A DNA stretch of 62,524 bases from a bacterium (GCA_021372615.1 JAJFUB010000171.1:1-62524), one strand, 5' to 3'. Shown: positions 20,361 to 29,087, numbered from the stretch's first letter. A program made the numbers and translations. The notes: generated by a model from the sequence alone, not told the origin.

Positions 20361-20378
20361 CCACGCGACAGCGTCCCC

Positions 20379-20407
20379 TTGCAGACTGACCGACCCTTGT
20401 GTATGCT
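20379..20407 (+). promoter_or_regulatory. Promoter of the E2-RING cluster
   Basis: TTGCAG (20379-20384), 17 bases, TATGCT (20402-20407). Transcription should start near 20414, giving a very short leader that holds the GGAG (20416-20419) used by the ATG at 20428. Confidence 0.65.
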
Positions 20408-20427
20408 TTGTGTCCGGAGTTGTTGCC

Positions 20428-20961
20428 ATGAATGCACGCCTGCGCCGCATCTACAGCGATTACCAGTCCATCCGCGATGAGTTTGCGGGCCATCCCTTCA
20501 TCACCGTCACGCCGGTGCAGGGCGATCCGCCGGAGGAGTACGTGATCGAGTACCGGGTGCGGGGGCTGGAGCTGGACCCGGCCACGAACCGCCCCAAGCC
20601 GCGCGACCGCCACCGCGCGCGCATCTACCTGCACCGCGACTACCCGCGCGAGAAGCCCAAGTGCGTGCTGGAGACGCCGATCTTCCATCCGAACTTCGGC
20701 AGCTACATCTGCATCGGCGACTTCTGGGCCGCCGGGGAGACTCTGGCTGACATCATCATCAAGATCGGCCAGATGATCATGTACCAGGACTACAACCCCA
20801 AGAGCCCGCTGAACGCCGTGGCCGCGCAGTGGGCGACGCAGAACGCCCGCTTCCTGCCGGTGGACAACCGCGACCTGTACCAGCCGGAGATTGACCTGGA
20901 CATCGAACTGCACGACTTCGGGGCCGAGCCCGAAGATGATCTGGACATTCAGTTGGGGTAG
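20428..20961 (+). CDS. Bacterial ubiquitin-conjugating enzyme (E2)-like protein
   Basis: A 177-residue protein with the UBC fold signature. After an N-terminal helix (RLRRIYSDYQSIRDEF) come the sheet strands, then DYPREKPKCVLETPIFHPN with the HPN tripeptide at 87-89, the candidate catalytic Cys95 in SYICIGDFW, Trp100, a WxxGETL-type turn, and the late PLNAVAAQWATQNARF matching the PLN-x-xAA-x(n)-N-x-x-x-F end of eukaryotic E2 domains. HPN to Cys is two residues shorter than in UbcH5-type E2s. A 30-residue acidic tail follows. In the family this Cys carries a thioester-linked ubiquitin-like protein for transfer to lysine. The ATG has GGAG eight bases upstream; an upstream GTG at 20410 overlaps the promoter region and is less likely. 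Two RING proteins follow. Confidence 0.87.
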   Translation: MNARLRRIYSDYQSIRDEFAGHPFITVTPVQGDPPEEYVIEYRVRGLELDPATNRPKPRDRHRARIYLHRDYPREKPKCVLETPIFHPNFGSYICIGDFWAAGETLADIIIKIGQMIMYQDYNPKSPLNAVAAQWATQNARFLPVDNRDLYQPEIDLDIELHDFGAEPEDDLDIQLG

Positions 20962-21079
20962 GAGTTGGGGACTGGGCACTGGGGACCGGGCATCGGGGAC
21001 GGCTGTCCCCAGCCCTCTGGCCACCACGCGCCGATCTCCCAGCCCGGGCCCCTGATCCCTGACCCCCGATCCCTGCCCT

Positions 21080-21886
21080 ATGCGCTGTCCCTATTGCCAA
21101 CAGAACATCCGCGTACAGGGGCGCTTCTGTCCGAAGTGCGGCGAGCAGATATTCGGCCTGCCCGTGCGGCCCCCGGGAGCGCCGCCCGGCACGCCGCCGC
21201 CTGCCAGCACGCCTGCTCCCGCTCCGGCTCCCCGGCCTGCAGCGCCAGCGCCGCCGCCCTATCAGCCCTTCCCCCAGCAGCAGCCGCGCCATGACTATGA
21301 TGACATCCAGGTCGAGGCGGAGCCGGCCGCCGCGCCCGCCCCGGCGGCGCCCTCCGGCGGGGCGCCGGGGGCGCCGCATCAGGCCACGCGCGAGGAAGTC
21401 GGCAAGACCTGTCCGTACTGCCGCTTCCCGATCAAGCCTGATGAGCAGGTCATCGCCTGCCCGGCCTGCAAGCTGCCGCACCATGCCGACTGCTGGACGG
21501 AGAACCGGGGTTGCACGACATACGGCTGCCGGGGCGCGGCCGGGGCGGCGCCCATGCCGACGGGGCCGACGCCGGCCATGCCCTCGACCCTCTCCCCCAC
21601 CGGCGGCCAGGTGCCGGGCCTGGACTACCTGCGCGCTAATGAGCTGACGGCGCGGGCGAACAACGCGTTGTACCTGGCGATCATTGGCCTGTTCTGCCTG
21701 TGCCTTCCCGTGGGGCTCGTGGGGCTCTTCATGGCGCTCGCGGTGCTCGGTGACGTCAACCGGATGCAGTCGCGCGCCGGCGACGCTCGCGGCAAGGCCA
21801 TCGCCGCCATCGTCATCGCCATCGTGGCCGTCGTGGCCTGGGTGGTCTACCTGGTCATTGCCATGGCGCACCCGTCCGGCGGCTAG
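21080..21886 (+). CDS. Membrane-anchored prokaryotic RING-finger protein (zinc ribbon-RING-2TM)
   Basis: A 268-residue protein. It has an N-terminal zinc ribbon (Cys3, 6, 17, 20), a long Pro/Ala linker (about 29-105), and a binuclear RING-type treble clef with Cys111/114, Cys127/130, His134/135, Cys138, Cys145 and Cys150 in the Prok-RING pattern CPYC...CPAC..PHH..CW....GC...GC. A DUF4190-like pair of TM helices follows (about 195-225 and 240-262). RINGs recruit E2s, so this is a candidate E3-like ligase on the inner membrane. It starts 118 bases after the E2-like gene without a clear ribosome site; the gap holds GGGGACTGGGGACC-type repeats. Many Prok-RING proteins have no ubiquitin link, so the E2 neighbour is the key evidence. 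Confidence 0.82.
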   Translation: MRCPYCQQNIRVQGRFCPKCGEQIFGLPVRPPGAPPGTPPPASTPAPAPAPRPAAPAPPPYQPFPQQQPRHDYDDIQVEAEPAAAPAPAAPSGGAPGAPHQATREEVGKTCPYCRFPIKPDEQVIACPACKLPHHADCWTENRGCTTYGCRGAAGAAPMPTGPTPAMPSTLSPTGGQVPGLDYLRANELTARANNALYLAIIGLFCLCLPVGLVGLFMALAVLGDVNRMQSRAGDARGKAIAAIVIAIVAVVAWVVYLVIAMAHPSGG

Positions 21887-21912
21887 CGGCGCGTCGGCCA
21901 GGGGCGGTACAT

Positions 21913-22521
21913 ATGGACGCGGACTCCGAGCTTCGTCCCGGACAGCCCCACTGGACCCTCCCGGTGGAAGCCGGCAGACTGTGCCCCTATTGCCGGTCCC
22001 CGCTGCACGACCATGAGCAAGTGATCGTCTGTCCCTCCTGCCACATTCCCCACCACCTGGAGTGCTGGGTGGACAATGGCCGCTGCACGACGTACGGCTG
22101 CCCGGAGGTGGCGGCACTGGGGCTGCGGCGTTACCTGCTGCGCCCGGCGCCGGAGGGCGGGGCCCTCGAGGTCCGTCTCGAGCCCGAACCTACGCCGCCC
22201 CCCGCGTTCGACTACGCCTTCTACCGCCTGACGCTCTGGTTCTCGCTCATCGCCCTGGTCGGCAACCTGCTGTTGCTGGTCGTGCACGGGTTGCCCATGG
22301 CCGTGACGGGGCAGCCGTTCAGTCTGCTCTTCGGCCTGCTGAGCCTCGCGATGGCCCTGCAACTGCGCCAGTACCTGCGCAGTGAGCCCGGTCAGGCCCT
22401 CGGTGCACCCGAGCGGCGTCGCATGTCCGTGGCCGTCCGTGCAGGCATCGGCCTCGCCCTCGGGCAGTTCGCGCTCAATGCCTGCCTGACTTGGCTGGCG
22501 CTGCTGGGGCCCGCGCAGTAG
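21913..22521 (+). CDS. Second membrane-anchored prokaryotic RING-finger protein
   Basis: A 202-residue protein 26 bases downstream of the first RING gene, with AGGGG eight bases before its ATG. The N-terminal RING (Cys24/27, Cys40/43, His47/48, Cys51, Cys58, Cys63) is nearly superimposable on that of its neighbour, with the same CW and TTYGC ends, but there is no zinc ribbon. Three hydrophobic segments (about 105-125, 135-150, 172-198) replace the DUF4190-like pair. The two RINGs are clearly paralogous while their membrane parts are not. It may form a heteromeric E3-like complex with its neighbour at the membrane, or handle different targets. It converges on the gene ending at 22540. Confidence 0.82.
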   Translation: MDADSELRPGQPHWTLPVEAGRLCPYCRSPLHDHEQVIVCPSCHIPHHLECWVDNGRCTTYGCPEVAALGLRRYLLRPAPEGGALEVRLEPEPTPPPAFDYAFYRLTLWFSLIALVGNLLLLVVHGLPMAVTGQPFSLLFGLLSLAMALQLRQYLRSEPGQALGAPERRRMSVAVRAGIGLALGQFALNACLTWLALLGPAQ

Positions 22522-22539
22522 CGGGGAGAGACGTGCGCC

Positions 22540-25500
22540 CTACAGAACCTCGATCTCCCGCAGCCACAGGATGTTCGGACGGGCCGCGTTGCCGCCGCCG
22601 GGGGCCTGCAGCAGGCGCAGACGACTCGTCTCCACCGGCGGGAAGCTGTGCACGGACATGTCGCGGCCGCCCTGACCGGCCACGGTCGCCACGTCGCGCC
22701 ATGCCCCGTCCACGAAGGCCTGCACCGCGTAGCTGCGCGAGGTCCAGGTGTTCGCCAGATCAATCGCCCAGTAGATGAGCACCGTCTTGAGGGTGACTTC
22801 CTGCGGGAAGGTCAACTCCACCCAGTGCTCCCCCTTGCTGTCCGCGGAGGCCCAGGCGGCCTTGTCCCACGCCACGCCCTCGGTGTCGGTCACGCCATCG
22901 GTGAGGGGCGCCGTCGTGTAGCCGCTGTAACTGCTGTCCGCGGTCACCTGGACCCCCGGCAGCAGCGCCAGGTCGGGGTCGGCTTCGGCCAGGAAGACAT
23001 CGTCGAACCAGGCCGTGCCCGGCTGGTTGCGGTGCAGCAGGTAGAGCGTCGCGTCCTTGACGGGCTTGCTCACATGGATGACCTTCTCGGCGAACTGCCA
23101 CCCCGCAGCGTTGCGGTCGAAGGTCGCGACTTGCCCATATAGAGCGCCCCCGCCCACATAGTGCAGGTCCACGTAGAGCGCGTAGTCGGACGAGCGGGCG
23201 GCGCTCGGGGTCGGCGCCTGCTCCGTCTGGCCGATGGTCATCACCTGCTCGGCGCCGCCCCCTGGCTTCTCATGCTTGCTCCAGCCGCGCAGCACCAGCG
23301 GCCGCGCGACGGTCTGGTTGAGCACGATCGCCTGCACCGCACCGGCGTCGGCGCCGGTGGCCCGGATGGCCTGCTGCCCCCCATGCTTCACCTGCGGGTC
23401 CAGCACGTAGCCGCCCTTGCCGTAGGCGCGCCAGTTGGCAGCCGTCGCGCCCTGCGTTTCCTCAAAGCCCGCGTTCTTGAGCAGGTTCGCGGCCGCAGGC
23501 ATATAGAGTTGGGCATACTGGTGGTCCTGCTCGCCGCCTTCCCAGGACACCTTGACGGTCGTCTCGCGCCAGCCGGTCTGCAGGTCGGCGCCGGCGGTCA
23601 GGACGATCGGCAGCTTCAGCTCCGCTCCCGCCTTCATCTCGACCGTCTCGGTAGTGACCGAGGAGCTGAAGCCCGGCGGGGCGGTCACGGCCACGCGCAC
23701 TGCCAGCGGCCGCTCACGCCGTGTGTTGCGGGCCACGAGCAGCAGCCGACGCACCCGTCCCGTCTCATCCTGCCCCTCGTCCGTCAGTGAGCTTTCGCAG
23801 GGCGAGACCACGGTGTAGGAGGCGTCGCGCTCAAGGCTGAGCGTCTGGCCCCCGGCGACCCGGGCGCGGGCGATTGCGCCGACGCGCTCCCCGCTGCCCA
23901 CGCCCCCCTGGGGGCTGACGACGAACTGCAGCGTCCGCGTCTGGCGCGGCGCCAGGCTGAATGCTCCCGGGCCGAGGCCGCCAGCGGCCAGGCTGACCTG
24001 GACCTCCTGCAGCGCCACGGGCCCGGCCTGGACCGTCACCTGGAACGCCGCCTGCTCGCCCAGCGCGACCTGGCCGCCGCCGGTGAGGGTCATCTGCCAG
24101 CCGGCGAGGATCCCGCCCGCCCGCCGCAGACGACCCGCGCTCGCCTCCAGGGCCGAGGCAATGCCCCCGTAGTCGGGCGTGTCGCGGCGCACACCGGCGA
24201 CCTGCTGATCCAGTTGTCCGGCCTGATTCAGCACCTGCCCGCACAGCGTCGCGTCGGCGGTCCGGGGCGCCGAGGCCGCAAGCTGCCGCAACTGGTCGGC
24301 CCGTTGCTGCAGCGCCGTCGTCAGCTTCTCATCGGCCGCCGACGGCGCGACGGGCGCCACCGGCAGCAGCGTCGTCTGCTTCCCATCGTCGCCCACGGTG
24401 ACGATGCTCGGGTCATCGAACCAGAGCGTGCCTGTGCCCTCGCCCTGGTGGGTGCCGACGAGGGCGAACATGACCGAGGCCGCATTGTCCGGGGCGGTCG
24501 CGTCCAGCTCGATCTGCTGCCAGTCGCCCGTGGCGCTGATCGAGGGGCTATTCACGGCCGGGGTGTCCTTGCCGGCGGCGTCCTTCCAGCGGATGTAGAA
24601 GCTCAGCGACCCCGGTGTCGGAAGTTCGGCCTTGCCCCAGAGCGAGAAATGGACCTTGCGCCCGCCCTTGACGGGCAGGTTGACCGACTGCACCGCGCGG
24701 GCCTTGCCGGCCATCGTCACCCGCGTGGCGCGGGGGGCCGAATGCACCGTCTTGGTGTCGGAGGCGAAGACGACCTCCCCCTCGCGGTACGGAGCGAAGC
24801 CCGTCGGGGTGCCGGTGTCGCCGGGATCGGTCTCGAAGTTGATCGCCACCGTGGGGTTCAGGCGCTCCCGCAGGCGCGACTGCGCGATGGCGCCATAGCG
24901 CGCGGCTTCGCCCAGGTCGAAGGAGGCCAGTTGCTGGTTCGCCGACGCGAAGGCCAGCACGGCCGCCCGTCGCGGCGCCAGGGTCAGGCGTACGCGCGCG
25001 CCGCCCCCTTCGCGCCGGGTGAGGGGCACCGCTGTTCCGTCCACGAGGTTGACTGCGCCGGTGAGGGGCCGCAGCGGCATGCCCTCCAGACGCGGGCCGC
25101 CCTCCGCAGGCCGCGGCGGGGTCGGCGGGTCCACATCGAGGTCGAAGGTGATCGGGGCGCCCTCGCGGGCGGGGTTGTAGGCGACCAGGTGCGGAACCAA
25201 CTTGCCGAAGCGCTCGACGACGATGCTCGGGTCGCTGGCGGCGGCGCCCGTGACCGGCTCCCAGCCGGCCAGCGCCAGCCGCTTGACCAGCGGGGCGTAT
25301 GCGATGAAGAGCGAACGATACTTATTGTACCAGTCGGGCCGCTCCCAGAAGTTGTAGTAGAAGCTGGGGTCCGTGTTGCTGAAGATCATGAACAGGCTGG
25401 GCTCGGCCGCGTACGGCAGGCAGGCGTGCATGTAGTCCACGAGATACGGCGTCAGGTCGCGGTCGAAGCGCTCCTCCAGGCGCGGCTTGTACAGCAGCAC

Positions 25501-27126
25501 CAGGGGCTTGTGGTACATCAGGGCCCGCGCGTAGGTCAGGTAGCTCAGACGGACCGGCGGGCTCTCGATGGAGGGCTCTTGCTCGGAGCCGCCCAGGTCG
25601 AGGTACTGCAGCGAGAAGGGGAACTGCGAGGGGATGCCGTTGGCCATCACGAGCCGCCCGGAGGCATGCATCTTGTCCGCGACCCGCTGCAGAAACTTGT
25701 ACGAGCTGAAGGCCCCGCACAGGATCGGGCGCTTCGTGTCGGGGCTGAAGGTCAGGGGTGCTGAGGCAAACGCGAACTGCTCGGCGGCGTAGTTGTCCAG
25801 CGGCCGCTCATCCACCCCGTCAAAGTAGAACCCATCCAGGAACGAGCCCGGCTTGTTGTAGGTAGCGAGGTCGCGGTCCACCGACGCCATGGTCTCGGTG
25901 CCGGTCGTCGGGCCCTTACCCAGTTGCCCCAGGTCCGGGTCGGCGTTGGCCGGACACATGGCATACCAGCCCAGGTAGCCGGTCTTGTGCGGCGCCCAGT
26001 GGGCCTGACCGACGGTGTATTGCAGCCCGCCCTGGGCGTTGCGCCCGGCGCAGTTCATGATGATCTGGGCGGCCTTGCGCGTGGCGGGGTTGTCGGACTT
26101 GAGGTCCTCGGCCAGCTTCTGCTGCACGAACTCCGGCGTCGGCTTCTCCTGCCGCTCGGGCATCCACAGCATGGCCCAGTGCGGGGAGATGTAGCGGAAG
26201 CTGTAGATCCCGTGGGCCTCGTCCCACGGGATGTTCGAGGCGCCCTCCTGGAAGGCGAAGTTGAAGTCCTCGGGGTCCTGCACCCTGGCGATGTCGGTGA
26301 AGGGCATCCAGAGGCCTTCCTTCTCGCTCCGGCGCGCGAAAGCCTCGGGGAAGAGGGCGTAGTAGGCGGCCGTAGCCGCGCGGAAGCCCTGCCGCGCGCC
26401 GGCGACGGTGCGCGCGTCGGGGGTGTAGATGACAAGCGAGAAGTCAGCCCGCGAGGGGAAGGCCTTCGTCAGCGGGCTAAGGCCGAAGTCGAAGTCCAGC
26501 GTGAAGCACTGCGCAGCCCCGTCGTAGGCGAGGCGGTGCACGACGAAGCGGTCCATCGGCACGCCGAGGCACAGTTCCCCCGGCGCGGCCGAGATCGCGC
26601 CCCAGGGGAAGGCCGAGGTGTTCCCGGTGGCCCCGACGCCGGTGTGGTGCAGGTTGGCATAGCTCCCACCGGCAATGGGCTCCTGGTTGAGGAGGTCCTG
26701 CCACCACACGCCGCCGGCCGCCTGGACCGGCAGGGCGAAGCGCACGGTGATCGCGCGGTCCTGGCCCGACAGGTCGTGTACGAAGCCCTGCACTTCCACG
26801 GCGCCGGGGCGGGCGCGGTAGGTGGCCGCGAAGTCCAGCTTGAGCGCGGCGTTCGTGCCGGCCTGGCGCAGCCCACCCTCGGCGGTCGCGACCGCGCCAC
26901 CGGCCGCCACGAACTGCCCGTCAGCGGCCGCGTCGCGCAGGAGCAAGCCGGACAGCGCCCCCTGCGTCAGTGGCCAGGGCTTGTCGCCCACAGAGAGACT
27001 GGTCACGGCACCGTCGGGCCCGAGGCCCAACTTCAGCCCTCCCGAGGCGATGAGCTGCTGCGCCTGGGCAGGCAGGGCTACCACTATCAGCAGCCCGAAA
27101 GCTGCCAGGAGCTGTTGCGTCTTCAT
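22540..27126 (-). CDS. Very large secreted protein with C-terminal discoidin domain
   Basis: A 1528-residue exported protein, probably acting on polysaccharide. The ATG at 27126 has GGAGG eight bases upstream and starts a signal peptide (MKTQQLLAAFGLLIVVALPAQA). The first ~750 residues form a large glycoside-hydrolase-like region (YDGAAQCFTLDF, EEAHGIYSFRYISPHWAMLW, DGFYFDGVDE) that I cannot assign to a family. Then comes a carbohydrate-binding-like beta-sandwich (about 770-890, ending WFDDPSIV), an NPCBM/alpha-sandwich-rich stretch, a second WFDDVFLAE sandwich and a C-terminal F5/8 type C (discoidin) domain over the last ~140 residues. It is the last gene of a minus-strand run with MurQ/GKRP-like and GH20 genes. 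Confidence 0.8.
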   Translation of the reverse strand: MKTQQLLAAFGLLIVVALPAQAQQLIASGGLKLGLGPDGAVTSLSVGDKPWPLTQGALSGLLLRDAAADGQFVAAGGAVATAEGGLRQAGTNAALKLDFAATYRARPGAVEVQGFVHDLSGQDRAITVRFALPVQAAGGVWWQDLLNQEPIAGGSYANLHHTGVGATGNTSAFPWGAISAAPGELCLGVPMDRFVVHRLAYDGAAQCFTLDFDFGLSPLTKAFPSRADFSLVIYTPDARTVAGARQGFRAATAAYYALFPEAFARRSEKEGLWMPFTDIARVQDPEDFNFAFQEGASNIPWDEAHGIYSFRYISPHWAMLWMPERQEKPTPEFVQQKLAEDLKSDNPATRKAAQIIMNCAGRNAQGGLQYTVGQAHWAPHKTGYLGWYAMCPANADPDLGQLGKGPTTGTETMASVDRDLATYNKPGSFLDGFYFDGVDERPLDNYAAEQFAFASAPLTFSPDTKRPILCGAFSSYKFLQRVADKMHASGRLVMANGIPSQFPFSLQYLDLGGSEQEPSIESPPVRLSYLTYARALMYHKPLVLLYKPRLEERFDRDLTPYLVDYMHACLPYAAEPSLFMIFSNTDPSFYYNFWERPDWYNKYRSLFIAYAPLVKRLALAGWEPVTGAAASDPSIVVERFGKLVPHLVAYNPAREGAPITFDLDVDPPTPPRPAEGGPRLEGMPLRPLTGAVNLVDGTAVPLTRREGGGARVRLTLAPRRAAVLAFASANQQLASFDLGEAARYGAIAQSRLRERLNPTVAINFETDPGDTGTPTGFAPYREGEVVFASDTKTVHSAPRATRVTMAGKARAVQSVNLPVKGGRKVHFSLWGKAELPTPGSLSFYIRWKDAAGKDTPAVNSPSISATGDWQQIELDATAPDNAASVMFALVGTHQGEGTGTLWFDDPSIVTVGDDGKQTTLLPVAPVAPSAADEKLTTALQQRADQLRQLAASAPRTADATLCGQVLNQAGQLDQQVAGVRRDTPDYGGIASALEASAGRLRRAGGILAGWQMTLTGGGQVALGEQAAFQVTVQAGPVALQEVQVSLAAGGLGPGAFSLAPRQTRTLQFVVSPQGGVGSGERVGAIARARVAGGQTLSLERDASYTVVSPCESSLTDEGQDETGRVRRLLLVARNTRRERPLAVRVAVTAPPGFSSSVTTETVEMKAGAELKLPIVLTAGADLQTGWRETTVKVSWEGGEQDHQYAQLYMPAAANLLKNAGFEETQGATAANWRAYGKGGYVLDPQVKHGGQQAIRATGADAGAVQAIVLNQTVARPLVLRGWSKHEKPGGGAEQVMTIGQTEQAPTPSAARSSDYALYVDLHYVGGGALYGQVATFDRNAAGWQFAEKVIHVSKPVKDATLYLLHRNQPGTAWFDDVFLAEADPDLALLPGVQVTADSSYSGYTTAPLTDGVTDTEGVAWDKAAWASADSKGEHWVELTFPQEVTLKTVLIYWAIDLANTWTSRSYAVQAFVDGAWRDVATVAGQGGRDMSVHSFPPVETSRLRLLQAPGGGNAARPNILWLREIEVL

Positions 27127-27155
27127 GGGTTCACCCTCCGACCAAGTCACTCCGC

Positions 27156-27181
27156 GTGGGCGGGTTCGTCCTCCAACCCGC
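27156..27181. repeat. Single REP-like hairpin
   Basis: GTGG followed by GCGGGTT-CGTCCTCC-AACCCGC (27160-27181). The arms match those of the hairpins at 20310-20331, although the loop is longer. It lies between the GH20 gene and the large secreted protein. Confidence 0.55.
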
Positions 27182-27206
27182 ATGGCTCACCGGCACACCG
27201 CGCGCG

Positions 27207-29057
27207 TCAGAACACCCGCGCCCCGCTGGCCAGCGCCCGGTAGCTCAGGGAGCGCTCGGGCAGGTAGACGCCCCGGGCCGCCTCGTCCAGTTCGGCGACC
27301 CCCTTGATCTCGCCCGCGAGGAACTCCCCGAGGCGTTGGGCCAGCTCGCGGTAGCGCACCGTCTGCCCGGCGAAGCGGATCTGGATGACCTCCAGGCCGA
27401 AGGGCTGGCAACACGCCAGCCACCGCCGGCGGAAGGAGGCGCCCAGGTCCTCAGCCAGCTCGGCGAGGGCCGTCGCCTCACCGACCAGCGGCTGCAAGGC
27501 CGCTCGGTCGCGCGCATCGTGGGCGTCGAACAGCTTCGCTGCCAGGGCCGTCTTGGCCGCCAGGAACCGCGCCACCAGCGCGGCATGACCGAGGTCGCCC
27601 GCAGCTGTGTCGCCGGCATGGGGCGCGAGGGCTGCCGCCACTGCGCGGTAGTGCTCCGCCGCCTCGCGCAAGGCGTCCGTGCCGTCCTTGGCGGCGTGCC
27701 GCAGGTACATCGCCTGCAGCGGATCGTCCCACAGGACGCTGCACACCTGCAGCCGGTCGTTGAGGCGCGAGGCCTCGCGGTGGGCCGCCAGGTCCGACCC
27801 GCACACGGCCGCGAAGCGCCGCGCGAGGACCGCCTCATCCACCGTCCCGTCGCCATGACACTGTTCGGCCATCAGGGCCACCCCGGCCAGCGAGGAGTCC
27901 ACGTCCCAGAACGCCCCGTCATCGGACCACAGGGCGAAGGTCATCTCACGCAGGCCGGCCTCGCGGCACGCGGTCACGCACGCGCCGCCGAACTGCTCGG
28001 TGCGCCGCCAGTCATGCCACGGCGTCGGCCAACTCCAGATGCCCGAGGCCATCACGGGTTCATAGCCCAGGGCGCGATGGGCCTCGATGCGGTCGCGGTA
28101 GTGCTGCGGGTCGGGGCTGTAGTAGTCCCAGTACGCCAGGTCCACGTTGCGTGGCAGCGCGGCACGCACCTCATCGGGGATGCGGCTCTTCTGGTCGTAG
28201 TGGGTCGTCCCACCGGCCAGGCGGAAGAGCACATCGGACCATACCATGGGGCGCACGCCATGCCGCTCGCAGGTCCGCGCCACGAGTTGTAGGTGCTCGG
28301 CGTAGGTCTCCAGCCCGCGCCGGTAACCGTGCTTGTCCAGGTAGCGCCCGCGCCCCAGGTCATACGTCTCGTCCATGCCCACGTGCAGCCGCCGGCTGCG
28401 GAAGGCCTTGGCCCAGAAGCCGACCATCTTGTCCACGAGCACCGCCGTGCCCGGGTCGCCCACCAGCAGCGTATGCTCCGTGTCGCGGACACCGGAATAG
28501 GGCGGCCACTTGAGCGCCTGCTCCAGGTGCCCCAGCGCCTGGATGCTGCCGATCATCTCGATCCCGAGCGTCGCGGCGTACTCATCCAGCTCACGCATCT
28601 CGGCGAGTGTGTATGAGCCGCGCTGGTAGCCGAAGGCCGGCTCATCCGGCAGGCGGTACCCGGCCTCGGTGTAGACCATGGCGGTGTCATAGCCGAGCAG
28701 CACGAGCCGGCGCAGCCACGTGCGGAAGTGCCCCGAGGTCACGGTGCAGTTGTGGCCGCAGTCCAGCAGAATGCCCAGCGTGGTGAAGGCCGGCGCGGAG
28801 CCGGTGTCATCATCCAGCCCCGCCAGCAGCGACCCGAGCGCCCGGCCGGCCTGCGACAGCGGGCCATAGCGCACGGTGGCCACGCCCCCGGCCCGCTCGA
28901 TGGCATAGCCGGGGCGGTCGGGCTCGTGGATCAGGCGCACGGTCGCGGCGGCGGTCTCGTACAGCGGGTACTCCTCGCCCAGGCAGCGCAGCATCGCGAC
29001 CGCCTCGGTGGGCGTTCCCTCGGGGCTCCAGGTCAGGGAGGGGTTCTCGGTAGACAT
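27207..29057 (-). CDS. Glycoside hydrolase family 20-like beta-N-acetylhexosaminidase
   Basis: A 616-residue protein starting at the ATG at 29057, which has AGGAG five bases upstream. The TIM barrel carries the GH20 catalytic Asp-Glu pair in HVGMDETYDLG (Asp229, Glu230), the typical MVYTEAGYRLPDEPAF strand with acidic residues and IGSIQALGHLEQ. GH20 enzymes cleave terminal beta-linked N-acetylhexosamine by substrate-assisted catalysis. There is no signal peptide, so it probably works in the cytosol, which fits amino-sugar or peptidoglycan fragment turnover. The gene is 30 bases downstream of a MurQ/GKRP-like gene, strengthening an amino-sugar role. Confidence 0.85.
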   Translation of the reverse strand: MSTENPSLTWSPEGTPTEAVAMLRCLGEEYPLYETAAATVRLIHEPDRPGYAIERAGGVATVRYGPLSQAGRALGSLLAGLDDDTGSAPAFTTLGILLDCGHNCTVTSGHFRTWLRRLVLLGYDTAMVYTEAGYRLPDEPAFGYQRGSYTLAEMRELDEYAATLGIEMIGSIQALGHLEQALKWPPYSGVRDTEHTLLVGDPGTAVLVDKMVGFWAKAFRSRRLHVGMDETYDLGRGRYLDKHGYRRGLETYAEHLQLVARTCERHGVRPMVWSDVLFRLAGGTTHYDQKSRIPDEVRAALPRNVDLAYWDYYSPDPQHYRDRIEAHRALGYEPVMASGIWSWPTPWHDWRRTEQFGGACVTACREAGLREMTFALWSDDGAFWDVDSSLAGVALMAEQCHGDGTVDEAVLARRFAAVCGSDLAAHREASRLNDRLQVCSVLWDDPLQAMYLRHAAKDGTDALREAAEHYRAVAAALAPHAGDTAAGDLGHAALVARFLAAKTALAAKLFDAHDARDRAALQPLVGEATALAELAEDLGASFRRRWLACCQPFGLEVIQIRFAGQTVRYRELAQRLGEFLAGEIKGVAELDEAARGVYLPERSLSYRALASGARVF

Positions 29058-29087
29058 GGTTTCTCCTGTCGGCACGGATGGGGTCGG

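Noticed and set aside
20962-21079. Possible small RNA or riboswitch in the gap between the E2-like and RING genes
   Set aside because: The 118 bases are G/C-rich GGGGACTGGGGACC and GATCCCTGACCCC-type repeats with no conserved structure I recognise.
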